A DNA stretch of 64,000 bases from Acheta domesticus (GCA_031308135.1 JAHLJT010008756.1:66452026-66516025); one strand, 5' to 3'; shown: positions 1 through 10,752, counted from the first letter of the stretch. Notes: generated from the letters alone by a model not told the origin. A program made the numbers and translations.

Positions 1-1476
1 GGTCCGATTTCACTGATAACTGAATTTTCGAAAATTGCAAAAGATTGAATTTTTTCGGCGTTTCCTACAATTACAATATTGACGATCGAGACTTTTCCTT
101 TCTAAGAAATTTGTTGTACATAATTAGTTCTTTCATTAAGGTCATGAATTTTTTTAAAACAATTTTGGTAGTTTTGGCGCAATCTTGTGTGCAATATATG
201 CAACTTTAAACGATAACAAAGCAAGGTTTTTTTGAAAATCGGCTCCATTTTTTTCCTTTAAACTATTGGTAGGGATATTGCGAAATATACTTTAAGAGAT
301 GACATAAACGCTATTTTGCTCTATTCTTTTGTTTTTGCGAAAATAACACAAATGAAACTTTTTGAATAGCATGTCACGTCGTTTATATTTACATTATCGG
401 CGATTTGTTCACATTATTAGATTTATGAGCACACGTGCTTTAAATTATACAAGTATCATTTAAAGTTTTTCGAAAACTAAAAATTTTTTTTGAAATGAAC
501 TCGAAATTTCGCATTTTTAGAAACGCTCAAACGGCAATTTTTTTCTGAAAAAGGTTCCAAATTTTTTGTTCAAAGTTTTTGTACTTATAGTGCGAAATGC
601 ACTGTCTAAGGAAACAAAAAAGGTTTTGTTGTATTATTTTGTTGTTGTTTTTCTTCAAAATTTACACAAATGTATTTTTTAAATATTTCGCCTGCCTTGT
701 ATGCACATTTGCAGCGATTCATAAACATTATTGCATTTGTGAATGGAAGAGCTTAAAATATCTTAAAATAAATTTTAAAAAAACAACTCAAAGATTCCTG
801 TGAAAAAGGGCTTCATATTTCGCATTGACACAGATGCTTAAACACCCTTTTCTTAAAAACGGTTTCAAGTTTATGAATGAAAATTGTTGTAAAGGACAAG
901 ATTTCAGTCTTCTTTAATATTCTAAAAGCAATATTTTGAATCTACCATTAGGAAACCGAAAAATTGAAAAAACCTAAAAATATGATGGGTGCTTTAAATG
1001 GCTGGTGGCAAGATGGGGCAAGGCCATAAATCTAGCCCATGCCAACAAAATAGTAAATTTTACTTCGACAAAGCCCGAATAGCTGGCTGAGACTATGGGA
1101 AATTGAAAACTAATACGGGAAAATCTGTGCCATTCTGTAGCACCACTAGTTACTTTCTCGTGTTAATTACACAAAGTTATGTAATGCTGCGGAAAATCTA
1201 TTTCGAGATTATAACGGAAGTACTCGTTTTGGGGTCCCCTGATACCGAAAGGGTGTATGTGTGTTTTGACTTTTTAACGTCCGTTCGTCCGTCCATCTGT
1301 CTGTGTCTGCCTGTCTGGGCGTATGTGAACACCACTAGCGCCTAAACTATGTGTAGAATTTTTGCTCAACTGAATCTGATCTGAGTCGAAGTTCTGCGAT
1401 TTTTAAAAACATTCATTAATTTTTGGAGATACTTTATATTAAGACCCAGGGACATTTTCAACATTTTCTCAAAAAT
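1..1476 (+). repeat. Family R repeat, copy 1 (5' end cut by window)
   Basis: AT-rich noncoding repeat of unknown class, shared with 2132-3400, 8505-9230, 23290-24898, 29988-30130 and 62960-64000. Order of landmarks in this copy: a block near 40-75 containing 'tcggcgt' then 'cctacaattacaa'; degenerate units of about 305 bp, whose phrase 'cggctcca/ggttccaa' recurs near 222, 525 and 836; a block near 1115-1160 reading 'gtgccattctgtagcacc'; 'ttatgtaatgctgcgg' near 1180; a 'gtccgtccgtc'-type tract near 1280; 'cactagcgcctaaac' near 1335; and 'gatactttatatt' near 1430. No open frame of interest. The copy runs without a break into the one at 2132 except for the SINE at 1477-2123. Confidence 0.75.
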
Positions 1477-2123
1477 GTCAACCAGGATAGGTGGCTCAGT
1501 GCATCAACTGATGTCACTGCAATGCCTCTGACCGAGAGGTGCTAGGATCAAGTCCCGATTGTGGCAGAATTTTCAACACTAGCTTGTCAGTTAGATGTAG
1601 AATTCAACCGATGTCTGGAGGAAAATTCTAGCGACCGGCTGCTCTGATTGGAAGTTTTCCGTGGTTTCTCCGATCAACATCAAACGAATGCCGGAGCAAT
1701 ACCTTAACAAACGTACCGCGCGCGATATTTCCTTCCTCTTCCTTGTCCTATCTTCATTCACACACACACACACACACTAACTTGCACAACACTACCATAT
1801 ATGCTGGGAGACCAATGGGAGGATTGGAATTTGTCCCGGCTGTGGGCCGTGCACTGCTGGTGGGAGATGCCTTGTTAAGAAAGAACCCGGCAAGCCGACA
1901 GGTAAATCGGTCGGTGATTTAGAGCTTGTCCCGGCTGGGGTGGTGCCCCGCTGGTGGCAGATACCTGGTTGGGAAGCCCCGCTAGTGGACGGAAAGTCGG
2001 CGCCGGATCTCGCCATCGGAATAGCGGGCAACATCTCTTCCACCTCACGATGAAATAATGCATGTGCATTGCACTTACGGGACTAATGACCACAGTAGTT
2101 GACGCGCCCGAAATCACTAACAA
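1477..2123 (+). mobile_element. tRNA-derived SINE, copy S1 (fullest copy)
   Basis: The head at 1490-1565 resembles a tRNA promoter: an A-box-like 'ggtggctcagt' and a B-box-like 'ggatcaagtcccg'. A body follows with phrases shared by four more copies in the window ('ctagcgaccggctgctctga', 'gtttctccgatcaacat', 'ccttgtccta'), then a CA tract and a GC-rich tail. The tail contains two tandem versions of a segment beginning 'gtcccggct' (near 1834 and 1928, about 94 bp apart); other copies show one. Target duplication 'tcaaaaat' lies at 1469-1476 and 2124-2131, and the flanks rejoin into continuous family R sequence. RNA polymerase III transcription and LINE-driven mobility are family knowledge. About 647 bp is long for a SINE. 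Confidence 0.8.
1759..1778. repeat. (CA)n microsatellite
   Basis: About ten CA units inside SINE copy S1. Copies S3 and S4 have the matching tract as (TG)n on the + strand, so a CA-rich joint is part of the SINE body, not a chance expansion. Confidence 0.9.
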
Positions 2124-2131
2124 TCAAAAAT

Positions 2132-3400
2132 TACTCCAAATGCTTTCCTTAAATTAATTGTAAGAATAAAGTAAAATACACTAAAGGTGGCATAGCTCTT
2201 ATTTTCATTGCTGACTGATTTTGGGAAAATTGCAAAAGTTCGAATTTTTTTCGGCGTCTTCCTACAACTACAAAATTGAAGATAGAGATTTTCTCTTAAA
2301 ATTATATTTGTTCTCCATACTTAGTTCTTTCAATAAGGTCATGCACATTTTTTTGAAATTTTTAGTAGTTTTCGCGCAATATTGAGTGCAATTTGTGCAA
2401 TTTTTAAAAATTACAAGAACAAGATTTTCTCAAAATCGACTTCAACTTTTTTCCTGAAACTTTTGGAAAGGATAGTACCTGATGTACTCTGAGATGACAT
2501 AAACGCCATATTGCTCTATTCCTTTGTTGTTTTTTTTTAAATTACAAAAATGTAATTCTTTGACTAGCCTTTCATTTCGTAAATATTTTCATTAACGGCA
2601 ATTTGTTCATATTAGGGAGCTTTTGCCACCTCGAACGTTAAGTACTATCGATCTTTTGCGCATGCGCAGATGCACCAAGGTGATGCGAAACTTGCACTGC
2701 GAATGAGCAGAAGATCGATAGTATGTAACGTTCGAGGGTGCAAAAACTCCCTACTATTACATTTACGAGTACATGTGCTTTACATTATGTCTTAAAAGTT
2801 CCTCGACAACTCAGATGTTTTCTGTGAAAATGAACTGAAACTTCCGAATTTGCACAAATGCTCAAACGCCATTTTCTCAAATTGCTTCTTCAAACTTTTC
2901 GTACGAATGCTACTTGCATTCTTTGAGTTGACATAAAATGAATTTGGCTGTATTTTTTTGATTTTTCAAAAAATAAATAAATGTATTTTTAAGTGTCTCT
3001 CACGCCATTAATGTTCACATTTCCAGAAATTTTATACATTATTACATTTGTGAGTAGAAGTGCTTTAAATGTCACCGAATGAAGTTGTTCGAAAACTCGA
3101 AAGATTCTTGTAAAAATTCCGATGCTTCCATTTTCGCATTTACGCTTAAACGCCATTTTCTTAAGAGCGGTTCCAAATTTATCAATGAAAATAGGACGAA
3201 GTTTTACTCTTCTTTAATATCCTAAAAGTAATATTTCGTATCTACCATTAAGAAGCTGAAAAATGAGAAAAGTTCAAAAAATGTATTTTGGGCGGCGATA
3301 GATGTCAGCAAGATGTCAGAAGATGGGGAAAGATGGTAAAACTGACCCAGACCAAAGAAATTAGAATACTTTACTACGAGAAAGTATGTGCAATTTGTCC
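2132..3400 (+). repeat. Family R repeat, copy 2
   Basis: Continues copy 1 in the same order: 'actccaaatgctttcctt', 'ggcatagctc', then the 'cggcgtcttcctacaac' block at about 2255. The ~305-bp units have 'cgccattttct' phrases near 2867 and 3150. After removing the MITE at 2615-2752, the spacing 2424 to 2867 becomes about 305 bp, matching copy 1. The end is ragged near 3400, past 'gggcggcgatagatg'. With the SINE removed, the distance from the start of copy 1 to the equivalent point here is about 1.54 kb, so two units stand in tandem. Confidence 0.7.
2615..2752. mobile_element. Small MITE, Harbinger-like, copy 1
   Basis: About 138 bp with terminal inverted repeats: the left end 'agggagcttttgccacctcg' pairs with a right end whose last bases are 'gcaaaaactccct', and both arms carry 'cgaacgtta' and 'atcgatctt'. 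It sits inside family R copy 2 and is absent at the same place in copies 1 and 4. A second copy lies at 60257-60390. Insertion beside TTA with ends starting GGG suggests PIF/Harbinger, but the target duplication is imperfect, so the superfamily is inference. The interior has a 'tgcgcatgcgca' palindrome. Confidence 0.75.
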
Positions 3401-4639
3401 TAATGTACGAAAACGTTTTAAAAATTCGATTCGGCTGTTTTACTTGGAAGAGGGAATTAACCAGGTGAATTCTATCAAGGTGACAAACGCCGTTTTGAAA
3501 TGATAAATCGAGTCGTAGGATAAAAGAGCTCTTGCGTTATCTCCGCTTGTTCTTTCTGGTAGTGAAATGGTAATGGAAGATCTTAGAAGTAAAATATATC
3601 TAAAATACGATGTGAGGAGATGGAATATGGTGATATTTACGCAATTAGTTCATTTTTTTTTAATCAGCACCAAAGCGGGATCGGTGTTTTGAGTGATACC
3701 TCAGACATTCTTATGATGGTATTCGAAGGTAGATGGAATATGTGAATAAGATAATAGTTTTATACTACTATTAAAGATGATACGAGACCGTTTGCCCCTA
3801 TTACAGCATCACTAGTTTCATATTTGGGTTAAAAATATCTTGGGATGCGAAGTGACGGAAGCATCAACGAAGTGACAGGGTGTCTGGCTTGCTGCCCCCG
3901 AAAGTTCAGCCAAGAGCCCGTCGCCGCGCCGGCTCGCCCGTGCCGGCTTCGCCGCGCCGCCCGGCCCACAAGGGGCGGATGTCCCGCCGGCGCGGAAGGG
4001 GAAAGGGAAGGGGGAGTGGGGTGAGGTGTTTTTCGAAATTTCACTTACCGTCGCTCCTATTTATCCGATTTGCATGTTTGACACGGCGTTGGATTCTGGA
4101 AGCGTGTCGCCATCGCGCTATAAGCCCACATTTTTGAAATTGTTCCCGGAAGTACGAGAAAAATTTTAAAAATCGAGTTTCTGCTAGTTTTTTTGGAAAA
4201 AGGGCTTCGTAGCGTAAATTCTATTATAAACAGGAGTCAAATGCCGTTTACAGATCGAAAATCGGACCATTTGTTCAGACGTAATCGGTAAAGTAAAATT
4301 CACTAAACTTGGTGCTGCCACGTGGTGGCGACAAATTGAACTAGTGTCGGTACATTTAGCCTTAAGTAAAATACAATAATTTGCCGTAATGATTTCTTAG
4401 AATTTTTCTTTCCTCCCTGACAAACTTCAAACCTATTCGTATATGCGAATACATTTAATATTTATGACTAATACTTTTAGTACTCAGATAAAATCATTAA
4501 AAATTAGAATAATCATTTTAATTGTGAACGGGATTCATCATCACAAACAGTGTAAAATTGTCAATATTGGTTTTCCTCCTAAGATACGTCCAGAACGGGA
4601 TGGAAATTTCTAATAAGGTTCACTCTCCTTATACCATTC
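3401..4639. other. Unassigned stretch
   Basis: No supported gene. It holds ordinary AT-rich sequence on both sides of the GC-rich patch at 3885-4020. Short open frames across the patch on both strands owe their length to base composition and show no recognisable domain. Confidence 0.5.
3885..4020. promoter_or_regulatory. Small GC-rich / CpG-rich patch
   Basis: A dense run of CG dinucleotides ('gtcgccgcgccgg', 'tcgccgcgccgcccgg') in AT-rich surroundings. Such patches can mark unmethylated promoters, but no core promoter element, splice site or downstream exon was found. Confidence 0.25.
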
Positions 4640-5443
4640 TTTTCAAAATACGATTATTATTTTGGGTTACAAATTCCTTATAGAATTATGATATTCAACC
4701 CCTAAAAAAGCTTGTAAAGCGGAGCAGCAATAAATAGATATTTTTAAAAAAATTCACAATCTACTCACGTGCATCAAGTGTCAGTATCAACAGCTCAGTA
4801 CAAGAAATCAACATACAATACATGTACGTTACTTTACAACGCATTGCCAGATGACATAAAACAATTAAAGTCGGTATACAAATTTAAGTTAAAAGTAAAA
4901 TCTTTTCTGCTGCAAAACTGTTTCTATACAATTAGAGACTATACTGATCGTGAAAAAGAAAAATAATGTAACAAAACAAAGATATATAATGAATTAGTTT
5001 ATGTTTGCATTGTATACATTTAAAAAAATATTTAATACGCCTGTAATAAGTAATGTACTTCAGCTTCCGGGTCAATGACCCCCATCTCGATCAGGTTTTT
5101 GTCCAGTTTCCCTGATCCATAGAGCAAATGCTGAGATGGCCCCTTGTTTTGCTTCTGGACGTAAATGTAGCTTCACTGTGCGCACGTTTTGTTGAGCACT
5201 CCTTTTGCTTGTAGTTCATTTACAGTTGAAATTGATTTTCTATAACTCGGGAAAAAACATTTTTCAAATATCTTTATTTTTCTAAAATAATTATTTTCTA
5301 AATTAATTTTTTCGTTTTCGTTTTTTTTTTTTTAATAAAATTCTGGCCCTCAAGAAAATGTGCGCAGATAAATTTCTTTCCCCACACGTCATATACAGTT
5401 TTTACTGTTTTTTTGACTAAATAAATAAATAAATAAATAAATA
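4640..5443 (+). mobile_element. 5'-truncated Jockey/CR1-like LINE, copy L1
   Basis: Encodes the extreme C-terminus of a non-LTR reverse transcriptase polyprotein. The open part at 4769-4966 reads SVSTAQYKKSTYNTCTLL, then ALPDDIKQL, then FLLQNCFYTIRDYT. Upstream, at 4680-4735, frameshifted remains of an 'IFNPLKKL..KRA' segment can be seen. A 3' UTR follows that is shared with the copies at 39853-41170 and 55180-56372 (phrases 'atctcgatcagg', 'gatggccccttgttttgctt', 'gaaaatgtgcgcagataa'). The element ends in an (AAAT)n tail at 5418-5443, the normal LINE 3' signature. Catalytic reverse transcriptase and endonuclease regions are missing, so it cannot move. Confidence 0.85.
5418..5443. repeat. (AAAT)n tail of LINE L1
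   Basis: About six AAAT units directly after 'gtttttttgact'. The same tail follows the same phrase in copies L2 (39853, reverse strand) and L3 (56372), so it is the 3' end of the element. Confidence 0.85.
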
Positions 5444-6142
5444 CTCGCAGTAATGTTAGAGATTTTCTAATTTTCTTACTCTATTTTCGTACCTTTTTAT
5501 CCTCCATCCTGCGAATAAACTTTTAGGAAATTTATGACATCGTTTCATATTATGCAAATCCACTATCTCTTCCGTAGTGGTAAGAGATGGCGATTGCTAT
5601 GCGATGTAAGAGCACGCACAAGTTACCTCCAGGACACTATATCTTTGTGGTTATGCCCATACGTGCAAATGGCTCGAAAGCGTGTGCGTGAGACTATCTG
5701 TTGCGTTGATCGTAGACGTCACAGGTCTTCGCAACTTTCCTCTGAGCTTGTAGATAATACTCAGCAATTGTCGAAATGATATTTAATATTCATTTTTCTA
5801 AGAAATACATCCTTTCCTGGGAACGTCTCGTAAGAGTTTGGCAAATTCCTAAGTGGCTGATATAAACGTAGACTAACGGAAATTTCATTGAGATCTGCGA
5901 AAACGTTTTCACGTTCCTCCTAGAATAGTTACATCTCTGAATGGAAACAGGTGAAGCATTGGTGACCGAGAAAACAACTTGTATACATTTTTCTTTATGA
6001 ATCATAGACCCCCTAAATTATTCAAATTTTTTCGTGGCTACTTCCTCACATGCTTGTTCACATCTCCTGTAGTTATAAATTACAATACACACACTTAAAT
6101 CATAGTCTTCAACTTTATTCCTCTCTGCTCTCTGAACTGATG
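5444..6142. other. Unassigned stretch
   Basis: No supported feature. Short frames at 5534-5779 and, antisense, 5790-6005 have no recognisable motif and no splice or polyadenylation context. Confidence 0.5.
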
Positions 6143-6817
6143 ATTCTTACTAGACCCCAGAACTTCATGCACTAAAAAAGTTAAAAATATTCATGCAACC
6201 ATGCACTTAAAATGGACAATATTTGCACTTAAAATAGCCAATATATGCTCTTAAAACTGAGAATATGCGTTAAATAGAAATATAGTTAGTAACAGCATGT
6301 TTTGTTAATTATTAATAAACTATTAGTTTTCCTTCGTAATACTTTTTTGTTTATTATTAATAAAAAATATTAAGTGAGAGAACCAATAGCGTTGATACAA
6401 TGATGAAACATTCAGCACAGTTCACTTACGTTCATGCACATGAATAAAGTTACAAGAAGCAAGTCTATTCTAGCAAAAACAATCTGATCAGTAGATTACC
6501 GGAAATATTATGTTGATGTTGTAACATTGATACAGCTACAAAAGAAAATATTTTTCTTTTGAAAGAGAAATACACGAAAATATTTAACTTCGACCCACTT
6601 CTGCACAAAAACCTGTAATCCATGCACTTAAATACGCCGCGTACGTTAAAATATGCATTAAATAAAAAAACATCGCAAAAATATGCAATTATTCAAAATA
6701 AAAATTGGCTAGATTTGTTTAATTTTTGGTGATAGGTTAAGTTATATACATTTCCTTTCTATATGCGCAATCAGTGGAAATATGTAATTGCATGAAGTTC
6801 TGCGGTCTAATTCTTAC
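6143..6817. mobile_element. Nonautonomous hAT element with 8-bp target duplication
   Basis: Element proper 6151-6809 (659 bp). Terminal inverted repeats: left 'tagaccccagaacttcatgca', right the reverse complement of 'tagaccgcagaacttcatgc'. The 8-bp target duplication 'attcttac' is perfect at 6143-6150 and 6810-6817, which identifies the hAT superfamily. Behind the left end there are four degenerate ~22-bp subterminal repeats ('tgcacttaaaat' phrases, 6198-6290), typical transposase binding sites in hAT elements. No transposase frame is present. The ~95 bp at its right end recur in both arms of the palindrome at 24905-26940. Confidence 0.9.
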
Positions 6818-7377
6818 TAAGAACAGGAAACGGGAAAGAAAGGAACAGGAAAGAAAGTGATCTCCATCTATTAAGAGAAAAATTACTGGCTTTTTAAACT
6901 ACCTGAAAGGTTGGAGATATTTGTGGATGAGGATTCTAGTGCAGAGTTCTCATTAACCCTGGTTTTGTTTTTCGAACATCCTTATTTCTCAATGCAATGT
7001 CCGGAATTCCTTATATGAACCTTAAACTAAAAATCTGTAAGAACTCTGTAAGCTAGAAATGTGAATTACCAAATAACAAGAAAATATATATTTTCGTATC
7101 GGATAACACATGAGCGAGATTCAACCTAGCCAATTTCAATGGATTGGAGATTACACTACATATCAATGTGGAATATTTTCTTCGAAATCTTACAGATTCA
7201 ATAAAAATTGATTTAAAAAATTCCATTTATTGTAACAGTTTACATGTACAACTACAATTTATTGATATTTTTAAAACTAATTAATTAGTTAATATTTTAA
7301 TGTTTTAGTATGACTATAAAAATGGAATTATTTTCAGCAAAGTTGAAAAATGTAAAAAAATAAATATCAAATTTTCG
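6818..7377. other. Unassigned stretch
   Basis: AT-rich, no supported feature. It ends in a short (TAA)n tract at 7381-7399. Confidence 0.5.
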
Positions 7378-7380
7378 TAG

Positions 7381-7399
7381 TAATAATAATAATAATAAA
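7381..7399. repeat. (TAA)n microsatellite
   Basis: Six TAA units, slightly interrupted. Confidence 0.85.
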
Positions 7400-8504
7400 T
7401 TAATACCCCCTTACCTCTATGTAACGAAGTGTAACGGTACCTCAAACTTCCTCCCACCCTCTTCGCGTTACGTAATTTATGAGCGACTCCTAAAGGCAGG
7501 CCAGAAAGAACCGAGACAGAAGAACAGAGAGAGAGAAAGAGAGAGAAAAATCAAAAGCAGTGTTATGGCAGTCAAATGTCGTATATCTTCTCTGATTCTC
7601 ATATGAGAGAAAGGCTACACGAGACTGCGACGCCCGCAACTCCCATGCATCGAGAACGCGCTCGAAAAAGAGGCCTTCCGATACTCGGTTAAGCAACCAG
7701 CAAGTAGATAATACTGACAAAATCTTTCCTTCCTATGTTCGCTGTAATTCGGGGTCTCTCTCCCAAAACGTTTGAAATCGAAACTTATTATTCACCGGTT
7801 TTCCCTTAACTCGTGAACATGACGCTGCCCGCGCGAGTCAAATTTGACCTTACGTCCGGGTGTAAAGCTTGGACCAAGAAAATCCGGCAAATTCAACGAA
7901 TTTCTCGGAACAGATGTTGTTCTTGCTACCTTTCCTTGCCTGCTACGAGAAAGAAACCTAACGCGTATGAGAGCTCAACTTTTCACAGGCAGCCTTCCCT
8001 CCATGACCCGTTTCCCTTCCTGGGTCAGAGAAGCTGACTCTTGGCAACCGGCGACGTTTCAGAGAGACTGAATACTCATGTGATCTCTCGATGTTCCATC
8101 ATTGGTAAAATTTGCTGTCTTTCTCACCCTTCTCAGTGCCCCAGCTTCATAAAACTTGATTACCGCAATAGAGTTCGTGGGATGACTAGCAGCGTAGCGT
8201 TAGGTTGTGCTTTGAATGTTGATTCCGACGGAATTAAATGAGTGTAAAGAAAATGAAGCTCACTTTAATTATTTGAAATATATGTAAAAATTGCACACAT
8301 TGTATTCACGTCACACTCAATAGACAGACAGACATGGAACCCAAAGAATTTAACGAAGTGGAATCCAAAAACGAAAGTTTTCCATGGATCGTGAACAAAA
8401 GATAAACGTACCTACAATAATCAGTGTTCTTATAAAGCCAAAGAATCACAGGTGCTCGAAGATATAGGAAATAATCGGTTCAGTTATCAAGAAAAAGATA
8501 CCTT
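7400..8504. other. Unassigned stretch with a possible DNA-transposon end
   Basis: The start (7407-7480) has 'taacgaagtgtaac' and 'cgttacgtaatttatgagcg', phrases I associate with ends of dispersed insect DNA transposons; this is memory, not a search, and I could not find a paired end. A GA-rich run lies at 7518-7550. Between 7620 and 8100 the sequence is less AT-rich, with several short overlapping frames on both strands and no recognisable product. Confidence 0.35.
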
Positions 8505-9230
8505 TATTTTACTTTCTCGCGCTTACTAGCGTAAGAAGAGAAAGTATAGTAATCGTGCGCCGGAAAACGACAAAGTTTCGACACAAAAACTCTTATTGCC
8601 GCGCCCTGGATACGAAAAAGTGGATAAATTCAGTTGCTAAATATAGAAAAAAAAATCCTGTAATACGTGGTGAAGCCAGAATCCATATTTTGTGCGTCCT
8701 TCATATCGAAAAAACGATTGACGGCAAAACATCTGTCCGTGTGTGCACAATGCTAGCGCACAAAGCGTTCAGCCAATTTTCTCTAAAATTAATATCGTTC
8801 TGGCTGATATCGCGGCCCATGGAATTTGAAATCGATATTTTAATTTTGGGGGGTACTTTACACCAAGCCCCTCGGACATTTTCAAAATTTTCTTAAAAAT
8901 GGCTCCAATTTTTTTCTTTAATTTTCGTGTAAGATTATAATGACATACTTTTATAAAGATGGCATAGGTCCGACTTTCATTATTAACTCTGAATTTTCTA
9001 AAACTGCAAATGTTGGAAATGGTTTGGAGTCTTCCTACAACTACAATACTGAAGAGTTTTTTTCTCCAAATGATTTTTTCCCATAGTCAGATTTTTCATT
9101 AACGTCACGTACACTTAAAAAAAATTGTAGTAAAGAATATAAAGAAAAAATTTGGAACCTTTTGAGAAAATTTTGAAAATATCTCAGGGACTTCATGTTA
9201 AGTGAAGGGTAATCTGGGATCCTTGTTTCT
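8505..9230 (+). repeat. Family R repeat, copy 3, with inverted tail
   Basis: From 8820 to about 9120 it follows the + order of family R ('gatattttaattttg', 'gggtactttaca', 'aatggctccaa', 'ggcataggtccgac', 'cttcctacaactacaa'). From about 9130 to 9215 the orientation flips: 'aatttggaac..gagaaaattttgaaaat' and 'gacttcatgttaag' match the + strand reading of the reverse copy at 24470-24540. So this copy carries an internal inversion or is an inverted pair. Confidence 0.65.
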
Positions 9231-10712
9231 TTATTATTGATTGAAATTATTGATACAGTAGTGACACAGATAGGCTTCAAGAATTATTGAATTTCTTGAC
9301 GAAAAGTAGTTTTCACACCTATAAAGCATCCTTTCGTGAGAAAAGTTTCTCTTCCTATTAAAATTATATCCATTCTTTGACAGTGAGGAGCTTCGAAATG
9401 AACTGACAAATGCATACATTGATAAAGCAAAACACATGCCTGCAGATTTGTTGCTGAAGTATTTGTTAGACAAATTGGTCTAGAAAAAAAATTATCAAGA
9501 GACCGTTCGGTTGATACAATATGTGTTGATATTTTCTTGAAAATAAGTAGTTTTTGCACTTTGTGCTAATGAGTTTTACAAAAACCGATGACAGACATGT
9601 ATTTATTCGGTCATTAAAAATTAGTTTATTGGGTGCGTATAGTATAGTAGGTAACCATTAATAAAGACGAGAAGGTATGTGCTGTTCTAGCTCTACTAGT
9701 TTTATTCATACTCCACATTTACTTCGTTTTACGTAATTATTTTAGTTATAATAATTATATTTATAATATTTTTAATATTTTTATACTTTGAAATATTTTT
9801 GGTAATTATTTATATGTATTTTTTTATAGTTTCTAGATTTTAAGCTGAGTAACTGTAATCCGTCTCTGAATTCTAGTGCCTTTTATTCCCGGGAAAGTTG
9901 AGCTGTGAACTCTAAAGACTGTATTGTAAAATGTTTCCGGGATATTAGCGACCGGAAAGCTGTGATTACCTCTTTCCCCGAGGCATGGAATTTGCAAGCC
10001 CTTACCTTCTCAAAACCTCAAGTCTCTTAGTTTGTCGGTTGTGGGGAATTCCCGTTACAAATTGTGGCAGTAAATTGTAATAGTGTTCAGAATATACTTC
10101 ATTTCTTTTCGGAAAGCAATTAACGAGTACTTAAAACAAATGAGAAGTTTTTTAAAGTAATACTGCAATATAAGGAGTTTTATTGGGCCAAAATTCACAG
10201 ATCTCTAATCTTGCCTTTCTAATTGGGCACCTAAAATACCAAAATTCTTTCCAACTGAAGATATAAGTTATACATTTCTCGGGTTACCTGACTTCTCATT
10301 AACTGTCCGCTAGAGACATTCTTCCATTTTAGGATAAAGCCATGGCCACCTTTAACAAGGCCTAGCCCATAGAAAAGCGGCAACACCGCGCATACGTCCT
10401 GAGGGTGCTGCCTAAGGCCGGGCTAGTTTTCAGTGTACTTAAACGGCACGATCCATGCCTCTTCAGTGAAAACTGAGAAAAGTTGATGAATTATTTACTT
10501 TCATCACCTGTGGCATTGCCTACAGATTTTAGAGTATAGCCATTGTCCATTCATGTATAACATAAATGGTCCTTGTTTGTACGCAGTAATAACGTTACAC
10601 AGAATCACTTTCTTTGTCTTAGCGCATTTATAATCATCTAAAATTCTTGCAATATAATTAAAGATATTTAAAATAAATAATTAAATAAATGAAAGGTGTT
10701 GTCCGGTAACAA

Positions 10713-10718
<6 letters not shown>
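9231..10718. other. Unassigned stretch
   Basis: AT-rich. A weak coding-like segment near 9375-9465 (frame reading FDSEELRNELTNAYIDKAK) may be transposase debris, but I could not assign it. A GC-richer island of about 130 bp lies near 10330-10460. Nothing else supported. Confidence 0.4.

Positions 10719-10752
<34 letters not shown>
10719..10752. repeat. (TA)n microsatellite
   Basis: About 17 uninterrupted AT units following 'atatgtgt'. Confidence 0.95.
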
